Source: an uncultured Pelagibacteraceae bacterium (lineage in GTDB: Bacteria > Pseudomonadota > Alphaproteobacteria > Pelagibacterales > Pelagibacteraceae). From it: 38,789 bases of DNA. Where the stretch lies: the NCBI GenBank assembly GCA_902551895.1, contig CACDEU010000009.1, forward strand, positions 1-38,789, read 5' to 3'. The first letter of the stretch is position 1. Each line of letters opens with the position of its first letter. Below the pieces are notes generated by a model. That model saw only the letters and a list, made by a program, of their open reading frames with translations, was not told the origin of the DNA and did not search any database. Below, one piece after another: positions 25,341 through 34,832 of this stretch. The position numbers and the translations under genes were made by a program.

Positions 25341-25377
25341 AAAAGCGGACTTACTCGATTAAGTCCGCTTTTTTTTT
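25341..25377 (+). terminator. Intrinsic terminator/attenuator between dctP and dctQ
   Basis: Perfect 13-base stem AAAAGCGGACTTA (25341-25353) with TAAGTCCGCTTTT (25360-25372), loop CTCGAT, continuing into a T run to 25377. This is the clearest hairpin in the window. It sits 22 bases after the binding-protein stop and 9 bases before dctQ, so it should cut most transcripts after dctP and allow limited read-through to the permease genes. The 3' hairpin may also protect dctP mRNA. Confidence 0.92.
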
Positions 25378-25386
25378 AGGAAAATT

Positions 25387-25998
25387 ATGACAGAAGAACC
25401 AGGTAGACTAGATATTTCAGATGAAATGATTGCTGAGAGAAGAGGAGGCTCTGGCAAGATGCCCGAAGATATGCCTACTTGGATGTCAAAAACAATTGTT
25501 GGAATAGATAGGTTTAGCAAAGTAATTGGAAATATAGTTTGCTGGATAACTATACCTTTAATCCTTGGTATGGTTTACGAGGTATTTGCTAGAAAATTAT
25601 TTTTATCTCCAACTATTTGGGCCTACGATATGAGTAGGTTTTTATATGGAGCACTTTTTATGTTAGGAGCTGGTTATGCTCTATCAAAAGGTGTTCACAT
25701 AAGAGCAGATTTTTTATATAGAAATTTTAAAGTTAAAACTCAAGGAACAGTAGATTTTTGGCTTTACCTATTATTTTATTTTCCAGGTTTGTTAGTATTT
25801 CTTTACATGACAATAGGATTTGTTCAGGAATCCATAATGAGAGGCGAAAAAGGAATGGATACTACTTGGATGCCTTACATGTGGCCTATCAAAACTTGTT
25901 TATTAGTTGGGATTATATTTTTATTAATTCAAGGAGTCTCAGAAATATTAAAAAGTTTTTATGCTGCCACAAAAGGTAGATGGCCAGGTAAAGAATGA
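25387..25998 (+). CDS. TRAP transporter small permease subunit (DctQ)
   Basis: 203 residues. A hydrophilic N-terminus of about 35 residues precedes four membrane helices (about 52-72, 83-101, 121-142 and 163-183). 'SPTIWAYDMSRFLYGALFMLGAGYALSKGVHIRADFLY' spans the segment around 71-110 and matches DctQ (the EW/W..D and 'HvrvD' patterns). It scaffolds the large subunit DctM. It ends in a 4-base ATGA overlap with dctM. Transcription depends on read-through of the upstream hairpin or on an unseen promoter. Confidence 0.88.
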   Translation: MTEEPGRLDISDEMIAERRGGSGKMPEDMPTWMSKTIVGIDRFSKVIGNIVCWITIPLILGMVYEVFARKLFLSPTIWAYDMSRFLYGALFMLGAGYALSKGVHIRADFLYRNFKVKTQGTVDFWLYLLFYFPGLLVFLYMTIGFVQESIMRGEKGMDTTWMPYMWPIKTCLLVGIIFLLIQGVSEILKSFYAATKGRWPGKE

Positions 25999-27329
25999 TC
26001 TCTCATTTAATAGATCCAGCTATACTTGGTTTTATTCTAGTTGGAGTAATGCTTTTTGCAATTTTCATTGGGTTTCCAATTTCATTTACTTTAATATTTT
26101 TAGGATTTGTTTTTGGTTATCTTGGATTTGGAAAACTTGTTTTTTATTTAATGACTCTACAATTTTCCATGGTCATGACAGAACAGACCCTGGCCGCCGT
26201 TCCACTCTTTGTCTTTATGGGTATAATGATGGAACAAGCTGGATTGATGGAGAGACTGTTTTCAGCATTTCAATTAATGTTAGCTAAAGTCAGAGGATCT
26301 TTATATTACGCAGTACTTTTTGTATCTGTTATATTTGCTGCTGCCACCGGAATTGTTGGAGCATCAGTAACTATCTTGGGTATTATGGCAGCTAAATCAA
26401 TGAATAAGTCAAATTACGATGTGAAATTAGCAGCTGGCACAATAACAGCTGGAGGAACTTTAGGTATTTTAATTCCCCCAAGCATTATGCTTGTGGTTAT
26501 GGGACCTATAATGGAAATTCCTGTAACAGATTTGTTTGCTGCAGCAATTTTACCTGGTGTATTACTTGCCTGTTTATACGCAGCATATACAACAATTAGA
26601 TGTATGATTAATCCTAAACTTGGCCCACCTTTACCTGAGGAACTTAGAGCGGCAAGTATGAAAGATGTATGGATTGAATTTTTTATAGGTTTAGTTCCAC
26701 CAGCGGCATTGGTTTTTGCTGCTCTTGGAAGTATTTTATTTGGTTTTGCTACACCAACTGAAGCCGCAGGCTGTGGTGCAGCTGGTTCTTTAGTTTTAGC
26801 TTTAGCATATAAGAAGCTAACCATACCTAAATTGCAAGATGCGCTAGTTAAGACTTTAGAAATTACAGCATTAATTATGGTTCTAGTCGCAGCATCAAAC
26901 TTCTTTGGAGCTGTTTTTGCTAGGCTAGGTACTCCAATGGTTCTAACAGATTTTTTACTATCTTTAGAGATGAATAAATATTTAATTTTAGCAATGGTAA
27001 TGGTAATGATTTTTCTTTTAGGCTGGCCTCTTGAATGGGTTCCAATTGTAATGATTATAGTTCCAATAATTTTACCATTAATTGAAGCTTTAGGTTTTAA
27101 TTTAACTTGGTTTGCTATACTAGTTGCTGTTAATTTACAAACCGCCTGGCTCTCACCACCTGTAGCATTGTCTGCTTATTTCTTAAAAGGAGTAGTTCCA
27201 GAATGGGATTTAAAAGATATTTATCTTGGAATGATGCAATTTATGGTTCTCCAGGTAATTGGTTTAGTAATTATAATACTATTTCCAAAAATTGTACTAT
27301 GGTTACCAACTGTCTTGTATGGACAGTAA
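25995..27329 (+). CDS. TRAP transporter large permease subunit (DctM)
   Basis: 444 residues with about 12 helices. 'AAVPLFVFMGIMMEQAGLMERLF' and 'VIFAAATGIVGASVTILGIMA' carry the typical DctM segments, followed by 'AGTITAGGTLGILIPPSIMLVVMG' and 'FGFATPTEAAGCGAAGSL'; the last matches the conserved 'PTEAAAxGA'. 'QTAWLSPPVALSAYFL' lies near the end. It performs Na+-driven uptake in the inner membrane. ATG 25995 overlaps the dctQ stop (ATGA). Confidence 0.92.
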   Translation: MISHLIDPAILGFILVGVMLFAIFIGFPISFTLIFLGFVFGYLGFGKLVFYLMTLQFSMVMTEQTLAAVPLFVFMGIMMEQAGLMERLFSAFQLMLAKVRGSLYYAVLFVSVIFAAATGIVGASVTILGIMAAKSMNKSNYDVKLAAGTITAGGTLGILIPPSIMLVVMGPIMEIPVTDLFAAAILPGVLLACLYAAYTTIRCMINPKLGPPLPEELRAASMKDVWIEFFIGLVPPAALVFAALGSILFGFATPTEAAGCGAAGSLVLALAYKKLTIPKLQDALVKTLEITALIMVLVAASNFFGAVFARLGTPMVLTDFLLSLEMNKYLILAMVMVMIFLLGWPLEWVPIVMIIVPIILPLIEALGFNLTWFAILVAVNLQTAWLSPPVALSAYFLKGVVPEWDLKDIYLGMMQFMVLQVIGLVIIILFPKIVLWLPTVLYGQ

Positions 27330-27353
27330 TTTATATTTGTTTAATATAAGGCA

Positions 27354-28811
27354 GTGATTCAACAAAAAGAAACATCAAATCTAATGAACTGGGAGATAGT
27401 ATCGGTCAATCCCAATAATAAAATTTGGAACTGGAAAGATCTTTTTTGTTTCTGGGGGTCAAGCATACAAAGTGTTATTGGTTTTTCATTAATTGCATCT
27501 TTGTATTTAGTTTATCAATTGAATTTTTTTGTAGTATTGTTTGGATGTATTGTTGGTTCATTACTAGTATATTTTTTTTCTAATCTAATTGGAAAACCTT
27601 CTCAAAAACACGGAATACCGTTTCCGGTTTTTCTGAGACTTTCCATGGGAGTATATGGAGCAAGATATGTAGCTATTTTGAGAGGACTAGTTGGAACTTT
27701 TATGTTTGGTGTTCAAACATATTTTATTTCAAAATCTATAGGTTACCTAATACGAATTAGCTTGTTTTCAATAGACAGCACGATTTTAGATAAAGATATA
27801 TTTTTATTATTTTTTATGGGATTAAATATTATTGATGGCTTATCATTAATATTTACACTTTGGATACAATATTTACTATTTAGCAATGGTCAAAGATTTA
27901 TTAAATCAATAATTAATTTTTCAACTTTATTTGTATATTTAGGATTAACTATTTTTTTTATAATTCTTATTAGAGAAAATTATAATGAGATAATAGATGC
28001 ATCTAGTGGGTTGTTTGAAAATAATATTATTTACAATAAGGAAAATCTAATAGCTTTACTTTCAGTAGCTGGAACTTTTTTTGCATACTTTTCAATTGTA
28101 ATTGTAAATTTTGGTGATTTTTCAAGATATGCAAAAAATGAGAGTGAAGTAAATAAGGGCAATTTAAGTTTACTTTTAAATTTATTAATTTTTTCATTTT
28201 TTGCGGTTTCTTTAGTAATTGGATCAAGTGTAGTTTTTGAAAAAAATTTAATAACTATAGATAGAATATTAACAAATCCAACAGATATTATTGGAAAGTT
28301 TGACAATACTTTTTTAACATTTGTAGCATTGTTATTTATATTAGTAGCTTCAGCATCTACTAATTTAATTGCAAATTATATTCCTTCACAAAATTCAATT
28401 ATTAATTTTTTTCCTAACAAATCTAGTTTAAGAAGTTCAGGAATAATAATTATTTTTTTAGGACTTATATTTGCAGTATTTTGGGATCCCATTCTTAGTA
28501 AAATAGGAATTTTATCATTTGTAGATACTATAGGTTCATTTTTTGGACCAATAGCTGGAATTATGATTATTGATTACTATGTTATTAAAAATAGAAAAGT
28601 TATTAATAAAGATATATTTTCTTCCAGTAAAGATGGATCATATTATTACTCTAGTGGATGGCAGATTAAAGCAATATATTCTTTATTAATTGGATTTATT
28701 TTTGCTTCCACAACTATATGGAATGTTGAACTGAGATTTTTACAACCTTTTTCTTGGATTATAGGTGCAATATTTTCATCAATAACTTATTATTTGTTAG
28801 CAAGTAAGTAA
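27354..28811 (+). CDS. NCS1-family permease (nucleobase/hydantoin/allantoin type)
   Basis: 485 residues from GTG 27354; an ATG at 27384 would give 475 residues and is equally possible since the AAGG before the GTG is very close to it. About 12 membrane helices. NCS1 features: 'NWKDLFCFWGSSIQSVIGFSLI' at the N-terminal helix 1, 'GIPFPVFLRLSMGVYGARYVAILRG' and later 'FGDFSRYAKNESEVNKGN', which matches the conserved segment after helix 6. The family imports purines, pyrimidines, hydantoins or thiamine-like compounds with Na+ or H+. Substrate not readable. It is 24 bases after dctM and 5 bases before an SDR gene. Confidence 0.85.
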   Translation: MIQQKETSNLMNWEIVSVNPNNKIWNWKDLFCFWGSSIQSVIGFSLIASLYLVYQLNFFVVLFGCIVGSLLVYFFSNLIGKPSQKHGIPFPVFLRLSMGVYGARYVAILRGLVGTFMFGVQTYFISKSIGYLIRISLFSIDSTILDKDIFLLFFMGLNIIDGLSLIFTLWIQYLLFSNGQRFIKSIINFSTLFVYLGLTIFFIILIRENYNEIIDASSGLFENNIIYNKENLIALLSVAGTFFAYFSIVIVNFGDFSRYAKNESEVNKGNLSLLLNLLIFSFFAVSLVIGSSVVFEKNLITIDRILTNPTDIIGKFDNTFLTFVALLFILVASASTNLIANYIPSQNSIINFFPNKSSLRSSGIIIIFLGLIFAVFWDPILSKIGILSFVDTIGSFFGPIAGIMIIDYYVIKNRKVINKDIFSSSKDGSYYYSSGWQIKAIYSLLIGFIFASTTIWNVELRFLQPFSWIIGAIFSSITYYLLASK

Positions 28812-28816
28812 AATTT

Positions 28817-29563
28817 ATGCACCAATTTGATCTGAAAAATAAAACTGCTGTTATCACTGGAGGAGCACAGGGCTTTGGACTTGATATAGCAAAAAAATTT
28901 TTATCATCAGGAGCAAAAGTGTACATATGGGATATTGATGAAAAAGAATTATCCAATGCTTCTAAAAAAATTAATAATAAAAATTTAAATTATAATGTTG
29001 TTGATGTATCAAATTTTGATCAAGTTCAAAAAGCTGTTAGCGATATAAGTATAAATAATAAAATTGATATATTAATTAATAATGCTGGAATTACTGGACC
29101 AACAGCAGAACTTTGGAATTATGATATAAAAGATTGGAATTCTATAATTAATATTAATTTACATGGCACCTTTTACTGTTGCAAATCAATAGTTCCTCAT
29201 ATGATTAAAAATAATTATGGAAGAATTGTAAACATAGCTTCTGTTGCAGGTAAAGATGGTAATGCTAATGCTAGCGCATATAGTTCTGCCAAAGCTGGAG
29301 TTATAGGTCTTACTAAATCTTTAGGAAAAGAATTGGCAAAATATAACATAGCTGTAAACGCTATCACGCCAGCGGGAGCAAAAACAAAAATCTTAGATCA
29401 AATGTCAAAAGAACATGTGCAGTGGATGCTTTCAAAAGTACCCAGAGGACGTTTTTTAGAAATAAGTGAACTCTCTTCTATGGTTTGCTGGCTTTCTTCT
29501 GAAGAAAATTCTTTTTCAACTGCTGCTGTGTTCGATATAAGTGGTGGTAGATCTACTTATTAA
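28817..29563 (+). CDS. Short-chain dehydrogenase/reductase
   Basis: 248 residues, classical SDR: 'TGGAQGFG' at 14-21, acidic Asp39 at the end of the second strand (favouring NAD), 'NNAG' at 88-91, Ser142, Tyr155 and Lys159 ('SAYSSAKAG') and 'DISGGRSTY' at the end. It resembles sugar-acid and 3-oxoacyl reductases. Its close spacing to the NCS1 permease (5 bases) and the next DUF3047 gene (14 bases) indicates one transcript, so it may act on the imported compound. No specific substrate can be given. Confidence 0.88.
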   Translation: MHQFDLKNKTAVITGGAQGFGLDIAKKFLSSGAKVYIWDIDEKELSNASKKINNKNLNYNVVDVSNFDQVQKAVSDISINNKIDILINNAGITGPTAELWNYDIKDWNSIININLHGTFYCCKSIVPHMIKNNYGRIVNIASVAGKDGNANASAYSSAKAGVIGLTKSLGKELAKYNIAVNAITPAGAKTKILDQMSKEHVQWMLSKVPRGRFLEISELSSMVCWLSSEENSFSTAAVFDISGGRSTY

Positions 29564-29577
29564 ATTAAGAATAACTT

Positions 29578-30231
29578 ATGTTAAGAATTTTAAATTATAT
29601 TTTAGTAATTTTACTATTTTGTTTTAATACAGCTTTTGCTGAAAAAATTAATGTATTTGAATTTACTAAAGAAGAGTTATCTACATTAAAGGTTAGAAAA
29701 GTTAGAGGAGCTGACGCAAAGACACAATATTCAGTAGGAAATAATGAAAACGGTAATTTTTTACGAGCTGAAGCTAACAATTCAGCTTCTGGACTTGGTA
29801 AAAAAATCAAAATTAATTTAAAACAAACACCTTATCTTAACATTACATGGAAAATTGAAAAAGATTTAAGTGGCATTATTGAAAATAGTAAAAAGGGTCA
29901 TGATTATGCAGCTAGAGTATTTGTAGTAAAAAAAACTGGTGCCACACCACTTTCAAATAGAGCATTGAATTATGTTTTTTCAAGCAATAACGATATAGGC
30001 ACCTATCATCCAAGCCCATTCACAAAAAAATCAATTGATTATGTTTTATCTACAACAAAAAAAAATTTAAATGAATGGGTGTCTACAAAAGTAAATGTAA
30101 AAGATCATTTTAAAAAATTTCACAATCTAGATTTAGATGAAATTAGTGGTATTGCTATAATGTCAGATACAGATAATTCTAAGTTAACTTCAATTGCTTA
30201 TTACCAAAACATATATTTTTCTTCTAAATAA
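29578..30231 (+). CDS. DUF3047 secreted protein
   Basis: 217 residues with a signal peptide (residues 1-21, 'FCFNTAFA'). The mature part has the DUF3047 pattern: 'YLNITWKIEKDL', 'GHDYAARVFVVKK', 'ALNYVFSSNNDIGTYHPSP', 'EWVSTKVNVKDHFKKF' and 'DEISGIAIMSDTDNSKLTSIAYY', followed by a final aromatic strand. The fold is probably a jelly-roll of the carbohydrate-binding kind; the function is unknown. It abuts the stop of the convergent uracil-DNA glycosylase without a spacer. Its presence after the transporter/SDR genes may be simply positional. Confidence 0.8.
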   Translation: MLRILNYILVILLFCFNTAFAEKINVFEFTKEELSTLKVRKVRGADAKTQYSVGNNENGNFLRAEANNSASGLGKKIKINLKQTPYLNITWKIEKDLSGIIENSKKGHDYAARVFVVKKTGATPLSNRALNYVFSSNNDIGTYHPSPFTKKSIDYVLSTTKKNLNEWVSTKVNVKDHFKKFHNLDLDEISGIAIMSDTDNSKLTSIAYYQNIYFSSK

Positions 30232-30912
30232 TTAAATTTTAGCTATTTTTTTAAACAAAGAAGTCATTTTTCTTTCATTAATTCTACCAGTATTTACATT
30301 TCTAGGACTTGGATGATAACAACCTATTAATATTTTTTTGTCCGGTAACTGATATCTTTTAGCATGACCAAATATATAATCCTTATTTCTTAAAAAATAA
30401 GTTTCTTTATAAAATTCAATACAAGCATCAAATGCTATTTTTCCTAATGCAATAATAATTTTAACATTTTTAAGTAAACTAATTTCTGCTTTAAAATACT
30501 TAAAGCAGGTTTTGAGTTCAAATATAGTAGGTTTATCACCTGGTGGAACACATTTTAAAGCTGTAGTTATGTAAGAGTTATAAAGCTTTAAACCATCATT
30601 TTTATTTTCCGAAGTTGGCTGATTTGACATTTTTGCATTAAACATACACTTATATAAAAACTCTGCAGATCTATCCCCGGTAAATACTCTTCCCGTTCTA
30701 TTTCCTCCGTGTGCTGCTGGCGCCAAGCCAACAAAAAGAATTTTACCTTTTTTATCACCAAACCCAGTTATAGGTTTTCCCCAATACTTTTCATTTATAT
30801 ATTGTTTCCTTTTATCTTTTGCGATTTTTTCTCTAAAATTTTTTAATCTTTTACATTTTTTACATGCAATAATTTTTTTATTTAAATTTATAAATTGACT
30901 ATTTAAAGTCAT
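30232..30912 (-). CDS. Family 5 uracil-DNA glycosylase (UDGb type, 4Fe-4S)
   Basis: 226 residues. Motif one 'GLAPAAHGGNRTGRVFTGD' (62-80) and motif two 'HPSPRNVNTGR' (200-210) fit UDGb rather than family 4 UDGa. Cys17, Cys20, Cys121 and Cys136 are placed as expected for the 4Fe-4S ligands. Motif one lacks the catalytic Asp of family 1, as is usual for this family. The enzyme removes uracil, and often hypoxanthine or xanthine, from DNA. It follows a DUF1289 gene by one base, so the two are co-transcribed. An AT-rich genome makes cytosine deamination repair relevant (inference). Confidence 0.85.
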   Translation of the reverse strand: MTLNSQFINLNKKIIACKKCKRLKNFREKIAKDKRKQYINEKYWGKPITGFGDKKGKILFVGLAPAAHGGNRTGRVFTGDRSAEFLYKCMFNAKMSNQPTSENKNDGLKLYNSYITTALKCVPPGDKPTIFELKTCFKYFKAEISLLKNVKIIIALGKIAFDACIEFYKETYFLRNKDYIFGHAKRYQLPDKKILIGCYHPSPRNVNTGRINERKMTSLFKKIAKI

Positions 30913-30913
30913 T

Positions 30914-31162
30914 TTATTTCATTGTTTGTTTTTTAAATAATGAAACGCCATTTTTTACTTTATGATTGTAAGATTCTTTAAAACTTTCTAATTGCCACCC
31001 TTTTAATCTTTTTTCAATTTCCAAAAGATTATTTTTTTTCCATTCATTAGTAGTTTTTTCATCTTTCCACATTCTTTTATCTTCATTACTTCTTCCACAT
31101 CCGTAACAATATCCAGTTACCGGGTCTGTCTTACAAATACTTATACAAGGTGAAACAATCAT
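30914..31162 (-). CDS. DUF1289 small cysteine-rich protein
   Basis: 82 residues. The N-terminal 'SPCISICKTDPVTGYCYGCGRS' contains four cysteines (C6, C10, C19 and C22) in the DUF1289 arrangement, followed by 'EW' and a basic helical tail. These are small proteins predicted to bind Fe-S or zinc. It is divergent from the tRNA-Leu gene with 80 bases between, and precedes the uracil-DNA glycosylase by a single base. An in-frame Met lies only at the start used. Function unknown. Confidence 0.8.
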   Translation of the reverse strand: MIVSPCISICKTDPVTGYCYGCGRSNEDKRMWKDEKTTNEWKKNNLLEIEKRLKGWQLESFKESYNHKVKNGVSLFKKQTMK

Positions 31163-31242
31163 TTTTTTTAACTTTTATCATGTTTTACACTATTATTCTA
31201 ATTGGACAAATGAGATCTATAATATATAAAACCATTAAAATT

Positions 31243-31327
31243 GGGCGAGTGGCGGAATTGGTAGACGCGTTGGTCTTAGGAACCAATAGTGCAAGCTGTG
31301 AAGGTTCGAGTCCTTTCTCGCCTACCA
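31243..31327 (+). tRNA. tRNA-Leu (anticodon UAG)
   Basis: 85 bases with the CCA end encoded (31325-31327). Acceptor GGGCGAG pairs with CTCGCCT (first pair G-U). The anticodon arm is TTGGT-CTTAGGA-ACCAA with TAG at the anticodon. A long variable arm is present, and the T arm contains GGTTCGAGTCC. The D arm 'TGGCGGAATTGGTAGACGC' is typical of tRNA-Leu. The tig start codon is only 9 bases downstream. Confidence 0.96.
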
Positions 31328-31336
31328 TTAAATTTT

Positions 31337-32776
31337 ATGAAAGTTACAGTAGAAAATAAAAAAGGTTTAAACAAAGATTTAAAAGTCTTTATAGATAAAA
31401 AGACCATCTCTTCATATATGGATGAAAAATATGAAGAAGTTAAAAATTCAGTGACACTAAAAGGTTTCCGCCCAGGAAAAGTTCCTAAAGAAATTTTAAA
31501 AAGACAATTTGGTCAAGCAATATTTGGTGAAGTTCTAGATAAGGTTTTAAAAGATACTAGCACCAAAGCTCTTAAAGAAAACAAAATAAAACCTGCTGGA
31601 CAGCCTAAAATTGATTTAAAAACTTATGGTGAAGATAAAGATTTAGAGTATGTCATTTCAGTAACCGAATTACCAAAAATTGATATTAAAAGTTTACAAA
31701 ATATTAAATTTGAAGAATTTAAAGTTAAAATAGATATCAAAGAAACAGATAAAAGAATTCAGGAAATAGCAAAATCTCAAAAAAATTTTGAAGAGAAAGA
31801 TCCAGCAAAAGTAGCTAATGAAGGTGATCTTGTAGTTTTTGATTATAAAGCTACTGTTGATGGAAAGGAATTTAAAGGAAATGAAGGTAAAAACACACAA
31901 CTAGAAATAGGGAAAGATTTATTTATCAAAGGTTTTGATAAGCAGTTATTGAAAGTACAAAAAGAAGATGAAGTAAAAGTAGAAGTCAGTTTACCAAATA
32001 ATTTTCCAGAAAAAGAACTTATTGGAAAGAAAGCTATTTTCGTATGTAAAGTCACCGCTGTAAAAAAACCAAAAGAAGTAAAGATTGATGATGATTTTGC
32101 AAAAAATCTGGGTGCAAAAGATTTAAATAATTTAAAAGAATTAATTACCAAACAAATGAATGATGAATATAAAAATTCTTTAGATTCTTTAAGTAGCAGA
32201 CAGATATTGGATCAAATAGACAAAATTCAGATTGATGAAATTCCTGAAAATTTAAAAGAACAGGAAATTAAAATCCTTTCTCAAGGAATGAAAGATGAAG
32301 AATTAAATAAAAATAAAAAAGATTTGGAAAAAAAAGCCATAAAAAGAATTAAAACAGGATTAATATTAAATGAATTTGGTGAACAAAATAAAATTAATAT
32401 AAGTGAACAAGAAATGCAAACTGAAATACAAAAACAACTTAGAATGATGCCGGGCCAAGAAAAAATGTTGCAAGAGTATTATCAAAATAATCCTTCTGTT
32501 TTAGGAAATCTGAGAGGTCAGTTATACGAAGAAAAAATTTTAAAGGAGATTAAATTAAAAGCTAAGCCAAGATTGAAAGAAATTACAAAAGAAGAAGCTG
32601 AAAAACTTTTAAAAGAAGAAAATACAAAGTACATGAAAGAAAACCACGATCATGATCATAACCATGATCATTCATCTGACGATGAAATATCTTCATCTTC
32701 AAAAACATTAGGGTCTAAAAAAACAAAAACCACAACAAAGAAAACCTCAAAAGTAAAAAAAGTTAGCAAAAAGTAA
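31337..32776 (+). CDS. tig: Trigger factor (ribosome-associated chaperone, PPIase)
   Basis: 479 residues from ATG 31337; an earlier in-frame start would lie inside the tRNA. Ribosome-binding domain: '[17 protein letters not shown]' near 43-59 (GFRxGKxP signature). FKBP-type PPIase domain about 155-240 ('[18 protein letters not shown]'). The rest is the helical chaperone domain. It is longer than E. coli trigger factor (432) because of a C-terminal extension: alternating His/Asp at 437-445 (five His), then a Ser/Lys/Thr-rich end. The protein binds nascent chains at the ribosome exit. It begins the tig-clpP-clpX-lon block common in proteobacteria. Confidence 0.94.
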   Translation: MKVTVENKKGLNKDLKVFIDKKTISSYMDEKYEEVKNSVTLKGFRPGKVPKEILKRQFGQAIFGEVLDKVLKDTSTKALKENKIKPAGQPKIDLKTYGEDKDLEYVISVTELPKIDIKSLQNIKFEEFKVKIDIKETDKRIQEIAKSQKNFEEKDPAKVANEGDLVVFDYKATVDGKEFKGNEGKNTQLEIGKDLFIKGFDKQLLKVQKEDEVKVEVSLPNNFPEKELIGKKAIFVCKVTAVKKPKEVKIDDDFAKNLGAKDLNNLKELITKQMNDEYKNSLDSLSSRQILDQIDKIQIDEIPENLKEQEIKILSQGMKDEELNKNKKDLEKKAIKRIKTGLILNEFGEQNKINISEQEMQTEIQKQLRMMPGQEKMLQEYYQNNPSVLGNLRGQLYEEKILKEIKLKAKPRLKEITKEEAEKLLKEENTKYMKENHDHDHNHDHSSDDEISSSSKTLGSKKTKTTTKKTSKVKKVSKK

Positions 32777-32808
32777 TCACAAGTTGTATAAGTATAACGA
32801 ATCAACTT

Positions 32809-33417
32809 ATGAATAAAATACCAGAACACCTAAACACACTTATCCCCATGGTTGTTGAACAATCTAGCAGAGGTGAGAGAGCTTACGATATATATTCTAG
32901 ATTACTAAAAGAAAGAATAGTTTTTGTTGTTGGACCAATTAATGATAATGTCGCATCATTAGTTACTGCACAACTTCTATTTTTAGAGTCTGAAGACCCA
33001 AAAAAAGAAATTTCACTTTATATTAATAGTCCTGGAGGATTGGTAACTGCTGGGTTAGGAATTTATGATACTATGCAATACATTAAACCTGATGTATCTA
33101 CATTGTGTATTGGACAAGCGGCGAGTATGGGATCTTTTTTGTTGGCTGCCGGAACAAAAGGAAAAAGATTTTCTTTACCTAATTCAAGAATAATGGTTCA
33201 TCAACCTTCTGCAGGATTTCAAGGACAAGCAACTGATATAGAAATACACGCTAATGAAGTGTTATCTTTAAAAAAAAGATTAAATGAAATTTATTCTAAA
33301 CATACAAATAAATCTGTTGAAGAAATTAAGTCCGCTCTAGAAAGAGATAATTTTATGACGCCAGATAATGCAAAAGATTTTGGACTAATAGATAAAGTAG
33401 TGGTCAATAGACAATAA
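32809..33417 (+). CDS. clpP: ATP-dependent Clp protease proteolytic subunit
   Basis: 202 residues, full length. Catalytic triad Ser106 ('[11 protein letters not shown]'), His131 ('MVHQPSAG') and Asp180. The N-terminal '[20 protein letters not shown]' matches ClpP including the processing region. It forms a tetradecamer that degrades substrates fed by ClpX in the cytoplasm. It lies 32 bases after tig and 88 before clpX. Confidence 0.96.
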   Translation: MNKIPEHLNTLIPMVVEQSSRGERAYDIYSRLLKERIVFVVGPINDNVASLVTAQLLFLESEDPKKEISLYINSPGGLVTAGLGIYDTMQYIKPDVSTLCIGQAASMGSFLLAAGTKGKRFSLPNSRIMVHQPSAGFQGQATDIEIHANEVLSLKKRLNEIYSKHTNKSVEEIKSALERDNFMTPDNAKDFGLIDKVVVNRQ

Positions 33418-33505
33418 TTTACTACATATAGATTTTCCACAACCCACACTTGATTAGAATGAGTCAAATGTAATAAAGTATTTAAATTGATTCGAAAAAA
33501 AATTT

Positions 33506-34771
33506 ATGAGCACAAATAACAAAAATATTCTTTATTGTTCCTTCTGTGGAAAAAGCCAACATGAGGTAAGGAAATTAATTGCTGGTCCTACAGTGTTTAT
33601 TTGCGACGAGTGTGTAGAACTATGTATGGACATAATTAAAGAAGAAAACAAAGATTCTTTTGTAAAACATCAAGACGGATTACCTTCCCCAAAAGAAATA
33701 TGTAGTGTACTTGATGACTATGTGATCGGTCAAAATTATGCAAAAAAAGTTTTATCTGTTGCAGTTCATAATCATTATAAAAGACTCAATTATGAAAACA
33801 AAACTAGTAAATCAGTTGAGCTTGCAAAATCAAATATTTTATTGTTAGGACCTACAGGATGCGGAAAAACATTGTTAGCACAAACTTTAGCAAGAATTTT
33901 AGATGTACCTTTTACAATGGCCGATGCTACGACTTTAACAGAAGCTGGATATGTTGGTGAAGATGTAGAGAATATAATTTTAAAACTTCTACAGGCAGCC
34001 GATTACAATGTTGAAAAAGCACAAAGAGGAATCGTTTATATTGACGAGGTAGACAAAATTAGTAGAAAATCAGAAAACCCATCGATCACAAGAGATGTAT
34101 CTGGAGAAGGTGTACAGCAAGCATTGTTAAAAATAATGGAAGGTACGATTGCAAGTGTGCCTCCACAAGGAGGAAGGAAACATCCTCAACAAGAATTTCT
34201 TCAAGTCGATACAACTAATATTTTATTTATTTGTGGTGGAGCTTTTGCGGGTTTAGATAAAATTATTTCTCAAAGAGACAAAGGTTCATCAATAGGATTT
34301 GGTGCTGAAGTTAAAAGCGTTGCTGACAAAAAAGTGGGAGAATGGATGAAAGGGCTAGAACCAGAAGATCTTTTAAAATATGGATTAATTCCAGAATTTA
34401 TTGGAAGATTACCAATAAATGCTACTCTTGAAGATTTAGATGAAAAATCTTTAATTAAAATATTAGTAGAACCTAAAAATTCACTAATTAAACAGTACAA
34501 AGAACTATTTAAACTTGAAGGTGTTAAATTAACATTCAAAGAGGGGGCAATTAAAGAAATTGCTCAAAAAGCAATTAATAAAAAAACAGGAGCAAGAGGA
34601 TTAAGGTCAATTTTAGAAAATATACTATTAAAAACTATGTTTGACCTTCCTAGTCAAGAAAATATTGAAGAAATTATTATTGACGCAGGCGCAGCCAAAG
34701 GACAGAATGATCCAATAATAGTCCACGCCAAAGAAGCAAAAACGAAGACTGAGAAAACTTCTGCAGCTTAA
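33506..34771 (+). CDS. clpX: ATP-dependent Clp protease ATP-binding subunit ClpX
   Basis: 421 residues. Zinc-binding N-domain cysteines C11, C14, C33 and C36. Walker A 'GPTGCGKT' at 115-122, Walker B 'YIDEVDKI' near 178-185, pore-loop 'GYVGED' at 148-153 and 'FIGRLPI' in the sensor region. The IGF-type loop for ClpP docking ('SIGFGAEV') is present. It unfolds tagged proteins and passes them to ClpP. It ends in a Lys/Thr-rich tail. A 61-base spacer with a likely lon promoter follows. Confidence 0.96.
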   Translation: MSTNNKNILYCSFCGKSQHEVRKLIAGPTVFICDECVELCMDIIKEENKDSFVKHQDGLPSPKEICSVLDDYVIGQNYAKKVLSVAVHNHYKRLNYENKTSKSVELAKSNILLLGPTGCGKTLLAQTLARILDVPFTMADATTLTEAGYVGEDVENIILKLLQAADYNVEKAQRGIVYIDEVDKISRKSENPSITRDVSGEGVQQALLKIMEGTIASVPPQGGRKHPQQEFLQVDTTNILFICGGAFAGLDKIISQRDKGSSIGFGAEVKSVADKKVGEWMKGLEPEDLLKYGLIPEFIGRLPINATLEDLDEKSLIKILVEPKNSLIKQYKELFKLEGVKLTFKEGAIKEIAQKAINKKTGARGLRSILENILLKTMFDLPSQENIEEIIIDAGAAKGQNDPIIVHAKEAKTKTEKTSAA

Positions 34772-34811
34772 ACAAGGTTAATAAGCGATAATTTTCTATT
34801 GCAAATTTTGA

Positions 34812-34817
34812 TATAAT
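34812..34817 (+). promoter_or_regulatory. Probable extended -10 promoter for lon
   Basis: TATAAT at 34812-34817 preceded by TG one base upstream (TGATATAAT), the extended -10 form that does not need a good -35. It lies 15 bases before the lon ATG, predicting a leader of about 8-10 bases. No matching -35 at 17 bases. Such AT-rich hexamers arise by chance in this genome, so support is moderate. Confidence 0.4.
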
Positions 34818-34832
34818 ATCCATATTTAGACA

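Noticed and set aside
26414..26824. 136-residue frame antisense to dctM
   Set aside because: It mirrors the conserved Gly/Ala-rich DctM helices; no family features and no ribosome site.
32781..32808. Inverted repeat AAGTTG ... CAACTT before clpP
   Set aside because: Only six bases per arm with a 16-base loop; expected by chance in such AT-rich DNA.
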